64,000 bases of DNA, taken from NCBI GenBank assembly GCA_016714015.1, contig JADJNZ010000004.1, forward strand, positions 1-64,000, in the 5' to 3' direction. The notes beneath the pieces are model-generated. The model did not search any database. It was given only the letters and a program-made list of their open reading frames with translations, and was not told the origin of the DNA. Within the stretch, counting starts at the first letter, position 1. Each line of letters opens with the position of its first letter. Origin of the DNA: Gemmatimonadota bacterium (GTDB lineage: Bacteria > Gemmatimonadota > Gemmatimonadetes > Gemmatimonadales > Gemmatimonadaceae). Below, piece by piece: positions 62,801 to 64,000 of the stretch. Made by a program: the position numbers and the translations under genes.

Positions 62801-64000
62801 GGCGATGGTCACCGCGGCGAGCCCGCTCGGGGCCGCCGGCGTGTTGGTGCCCGCCGTCGCGACGTTCGACGCACCGGAGGTGCCCGACGCGTTGTACGCG
62901 CGGACCCGGTACCGGTAGGTCGTGCCCGCGGTGAGTCCGCCGTTCTGGAAGCTCGTCGCGTCCGGTGTCTCCACCGAGTCGATCGGGGTGAAGGAGCCGC
63001 AGCCCGAGCCGGTGCAGCGCTCGATGACGAAGCCGAGTTCGTCACCGGCGTTGTCGACCCAGGAGAGGTCGATCCGGTCGGCGCTGAAGGTGGTCGCGGT
63101 CAGCGTGGTCGGGATGCCCGGGACGACCGTCGCGGACTGGACGATGCCGGTGTACGCCGAGGTGCCGGCGCCGTTCACCGCGCGGATGCGGTAGCGGTAG
63201 ACCAGCCCGCCGGTGAGGCCGAGATCGCTGTAGGTCGTGGCGTCCGCCGCCGTCGTGCTGACGAGGGCGAAGTCACTGCAGGCGGCGCCGGCGCAGCGCT
63301 CCACCTGGAAGCCCTGCTCGTTGTCCGACGCGTCGACCCACTCGAGATCGACGCGGTCGCCTGCGACGGCGGTCGCGCTCGGCCCCGTCGGGGCGGCGGG
63401 CAGGATCGTCGTCGCCGTCGCGGTGTTGCTGTAGCCGGAGCTGCCTTCATTGAAAGCGCGCACGCGGAAGGTGAACGAGGTCGCCTCGGCGATCGGCGTG
63501 TCGCTGAACGTGGTCGCGTCGGCGGCGAGCGTCGCGACGACCGCGAAGTCGGCGCACCCCGGGCCGGCGCACCGCTCGACGCGGTAGCCGGTCTCGTCGG
63601 TGCCGTTGTCGGTCCACGCGAGGTCGATCCGCGTGGTGGACTGCGCGCCGGCCGTCAGGCCGCTCGGGTCGAGCGGGACGTTCGTGTTCTCCTCGACGAT
63701 GTCGGAGTAGGCCGAGTTGGCGACGCCGTTGTAGGAGCGGACGCGGTACCGGTAGGTGGTGCCGAAGGCGAGCGTGGAGTCGGCGTGGCCGGTCGCGTTG
63801 GCCGCGACGGTCGCGACCTCGACGAAGTCGGCGCAGCCGGTGCCGGTGCAGCGCTCGATGCGGAAGCCGGTCTCGTTGGAGGCGGCGTCGGTCCACGTGA
63901 GGTCGATCCGGTCGCCCAGCACGGTCGTCGACGCGAGCGCGGTCGGCGGGGCGGGGGCGAAGGTGTTCGGGCTCACGATGGCCGTGTAGGCCGAGAAGCC
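59861..64000 (-). CDS. Very long secreted FN3-repeat protein (3' part; N-terminus beyond window)
   Basis: At least 1379 residues, open to the right edge (the reading frame continues through GFSAYTAIVSPN at 63977-64000, so the apparent internal start at 63976 is not the real one). Twelve fibronectin-III repeats of about 92 residues are visible, each with an IDL-W-T/V-D strand followed by a paired-cysteine signature RC-x-G-x-GC (for example VERCAGPGCADF, IERCTGSGCGSF). After them comes a PPC-like domain (LRVTITGGTGDADLYVRQG...CRPFITGNTETCIIPNPAAGDWFVMVRGF) and a final jelly-roll (LTHIGFNVVSGTGGVRIGIYTNNFANNPG...GTYWLMFNFATTI). Probably a surface adhesin or secreted scaffold. The PPC domain is typical of secreted enzymes and suggests export by the C-terminal route. 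Confidence 0.9.
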   Translation of the reverse strand, partial: GFSAYTAIVSPNTFAPAPPTALASTTVLGDRIDLTWTDAASNETGFRIERCTGTGCADFVEVATVAANATGHADSTLAFGTTYRYRVRSYNGVANSAYSDIVEENTNVPLDPSGLTAGAQSTTRIDLAWTDNGTDETGYRVERCAGPGCADFAVVATLAADATTFSDTPIAEATSFTFRVRAFNEGSSGYSNTATATTILPAAPTGPSATAVAGDRVDLEWVDASDNEQGFQVERCAGAACSDFALVSTTAADATTYSDLGLTGGLVYRYRIRAVNGAGTSAYTGIVQSATVVPGIPTTLTATTFSADRIDLSWVDNAGDELGFVIERCTGSGCGSFTPIDSVETPDATSFQNGGLTAGTTYRYRVRAYNASGTSGASNVATAGTNTPAAPSGLAAVTIAAGRIDLTWTENADNEVSLRVERCDGPGCTTFAELASLGIDAASYSDLTTVVNTTYRYRVRAVNNAGTSAYSDIADVDTDVPATPTTLVATTISATRIDLTWVDAADNEVSYRVERCVGAGCSEFTEVATLAVDAQGYTDEPLTPNESYSYRVRAVNAAGTSGYTAEVAATTSIPQDPTGLVATTISANRIDLSWTDNSANELAFIVQRCADPSCASPVTLATLGADVTSYSDETATVGNLYGYRVLAQNAAGTSSPATTTGSTLLPADPVASAIVITGATRITIGWTDASDNEDAFVIERCREVDCTDFAPLTTVTAGTTTYEDTGLDGGVSYSYRIRADNAAGSSATSATLTTVLVTPDAPSKLNAVTLSATQAQLDWLDNATNETGFRILRCRGVGCVDLAAIDSVAANVNVYQTNDLDFDNSYTFAVTAINPVGESVASDPATTTTALAEAATGLVATVASQNQIDLAWTDNSSIEAGFLVERCVGLGCTEFEQILVTSADVTAIADGAVSLNNVYTYRVRPFNAVGPSVYTNDATETTLQPATPTLVSATPITVNQIDLTWTDNADNETFNVIDQCVGVGCTDFSIVDVLGPDITSYSWTGATPNTSHRIRVRTFRSNIGFSAGSSTSADLSTVLNVPTMTSVQVYDRNRVDLVWTDNSTIETGYQVVACFGVACVPSVLLGTLPANTTTFTWSGLAAGASYSWSVRAISGATQSALTPAGGVWMPAVMSSGSTAVVSDTASAQRHYVINVPAATPELRVTITGGTGDADLYVRQGLAATLAAFNCRPFITGNTETCIIPNPAAGDWFVMVRGFNAFDGVTVKTSLATRYGYPTAFAGTNSWAANYMLGQQVVVSQPITLTHIGFNVVSGTGGVRIGIYTNNFANNPGALVTQVAGTVSTTGNVEFPTSAVALPAGTYWLMFNFATTITRTADLASSIPTIYTPFAYGPALPIVVPAPYTNTTSYAMNSWIRGYP
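60640..64000 (-). repeat. Tandem FN3-coding repeats (~276-bp units)
   Basis: About twelve coding units of roughly 276 bp, each encoding one FN3 domain, lie in tandem from about 60640 to the right edge. They are diverged in DNA sequence but share the WTDN/WVDA and RC-G-GC blocks at fixed spacing, indicating old tandem duplication with continuing selection. Confidence 0.8.

Noticed and set aside
60203..63989. Series of short plus-strand frames recurring roughly every 280 bp
   Set aside because: They are reverse-complement shadows of the FN3 repeats.

Overview
The window is 64 kb of high-GC DNA, roughly two thirds G+C or more by eye. The protein repertoire points to a Gemmatimonadota-like bacterium. 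It holds DUF5916/CBM9-like secreted proteins, VPS10/sortilin BNR proteins, a Tat-exported gluconate-dehydrogenase-subunit-3/GMC pair, LVIVD-repeat proteins, an ADOP-type FtsX permease remnant and many secreted hydrolases. This placement is an inference from gene content; no rRNA or tRNA gene was seen. Genes are packed, with frequent ATGA/GTGA stop-start overlaps, and lie on both strands in short operons.

Layout. 1-1.9 kb is a gene graveyard: a frameshifted ABC permease end, a lipoprotein stub and a decayed membrane protein, followed by a ~0.5 kb minisatellite of 21-bp units. 1.9-25.3 kb is mostly catabolic and secreted enzymes: creatininase-type amidohydrolase, beta-propeller protein, LytS/LytTR two-component pair, frameshifted YtcJ-like amidohydrolase, AbgB-like M20 hydrolase, NAGPA-type glycosidase, acyl-CoA ligase plus thioesterase, NagX-like acyltransferase plus FkbM methyltransferase, Tat-signal aminotransferase, sortilin-like BNR protein, broken histidine kinase, and an exported GMC oxidoreductase operon. 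25.4-33.6 kb holds a DUF5916 protein, a MITE-like inverted repeat, a flotillin/NfeD pair, a nested hairpin element, a GspE/PilB ATPase fused to a degenerate receiver domain, and a GAF protein.

33.8-37.8 kb is a compact four-gene plus-strand unit: chemoreceptor, outer-membrane-barrel-like protein (frameshifted), tetraheme cytochrome c, and a stand-alone HAMP membrane protein. It may be a redox or electron-acceptor sensing module. 39.75 kb has a clear TPP riboswitch in front of a TonB-dependent receptor, so that receptor probably imports thiamin or a thiamin precursor. 42-52 kb holds a MarR regulator, HerA-like ATPase (DUF853), HEAT-cyclophilin fusion, the TIGR03546/TIGR03545 pair, two divergent secreted beta-propeller proteins and a sterol-desaturase-like membrane hydroxylase.

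52.4-56.1 kb is the most informative locus: bchE-hemN-bchJ, three overlapping genes for oxygen-independent (bacterio)chlorophyll synthesis. Upstream is a perfect TGT-N12-ACA palindrome of the PpsR/CrtJ type. This suggests the organism is, or descends from, a phototroph able to make bacteriochlorophyll without O2; no reaction-centre genes lie in the window. 56-64 kb holds a GNAT acetyltransferase, a lipoprotein, a baeRF/CBS operon, and the C-terminal 1379 residues of a very long secreted protein with twelve visible cysteine-paired FN3 repeats.

Several otherwise intact genes (6.2, 20.4 and 36.4 kb) carry single-base frameshifts. These may be real decay or residual assembly errors.
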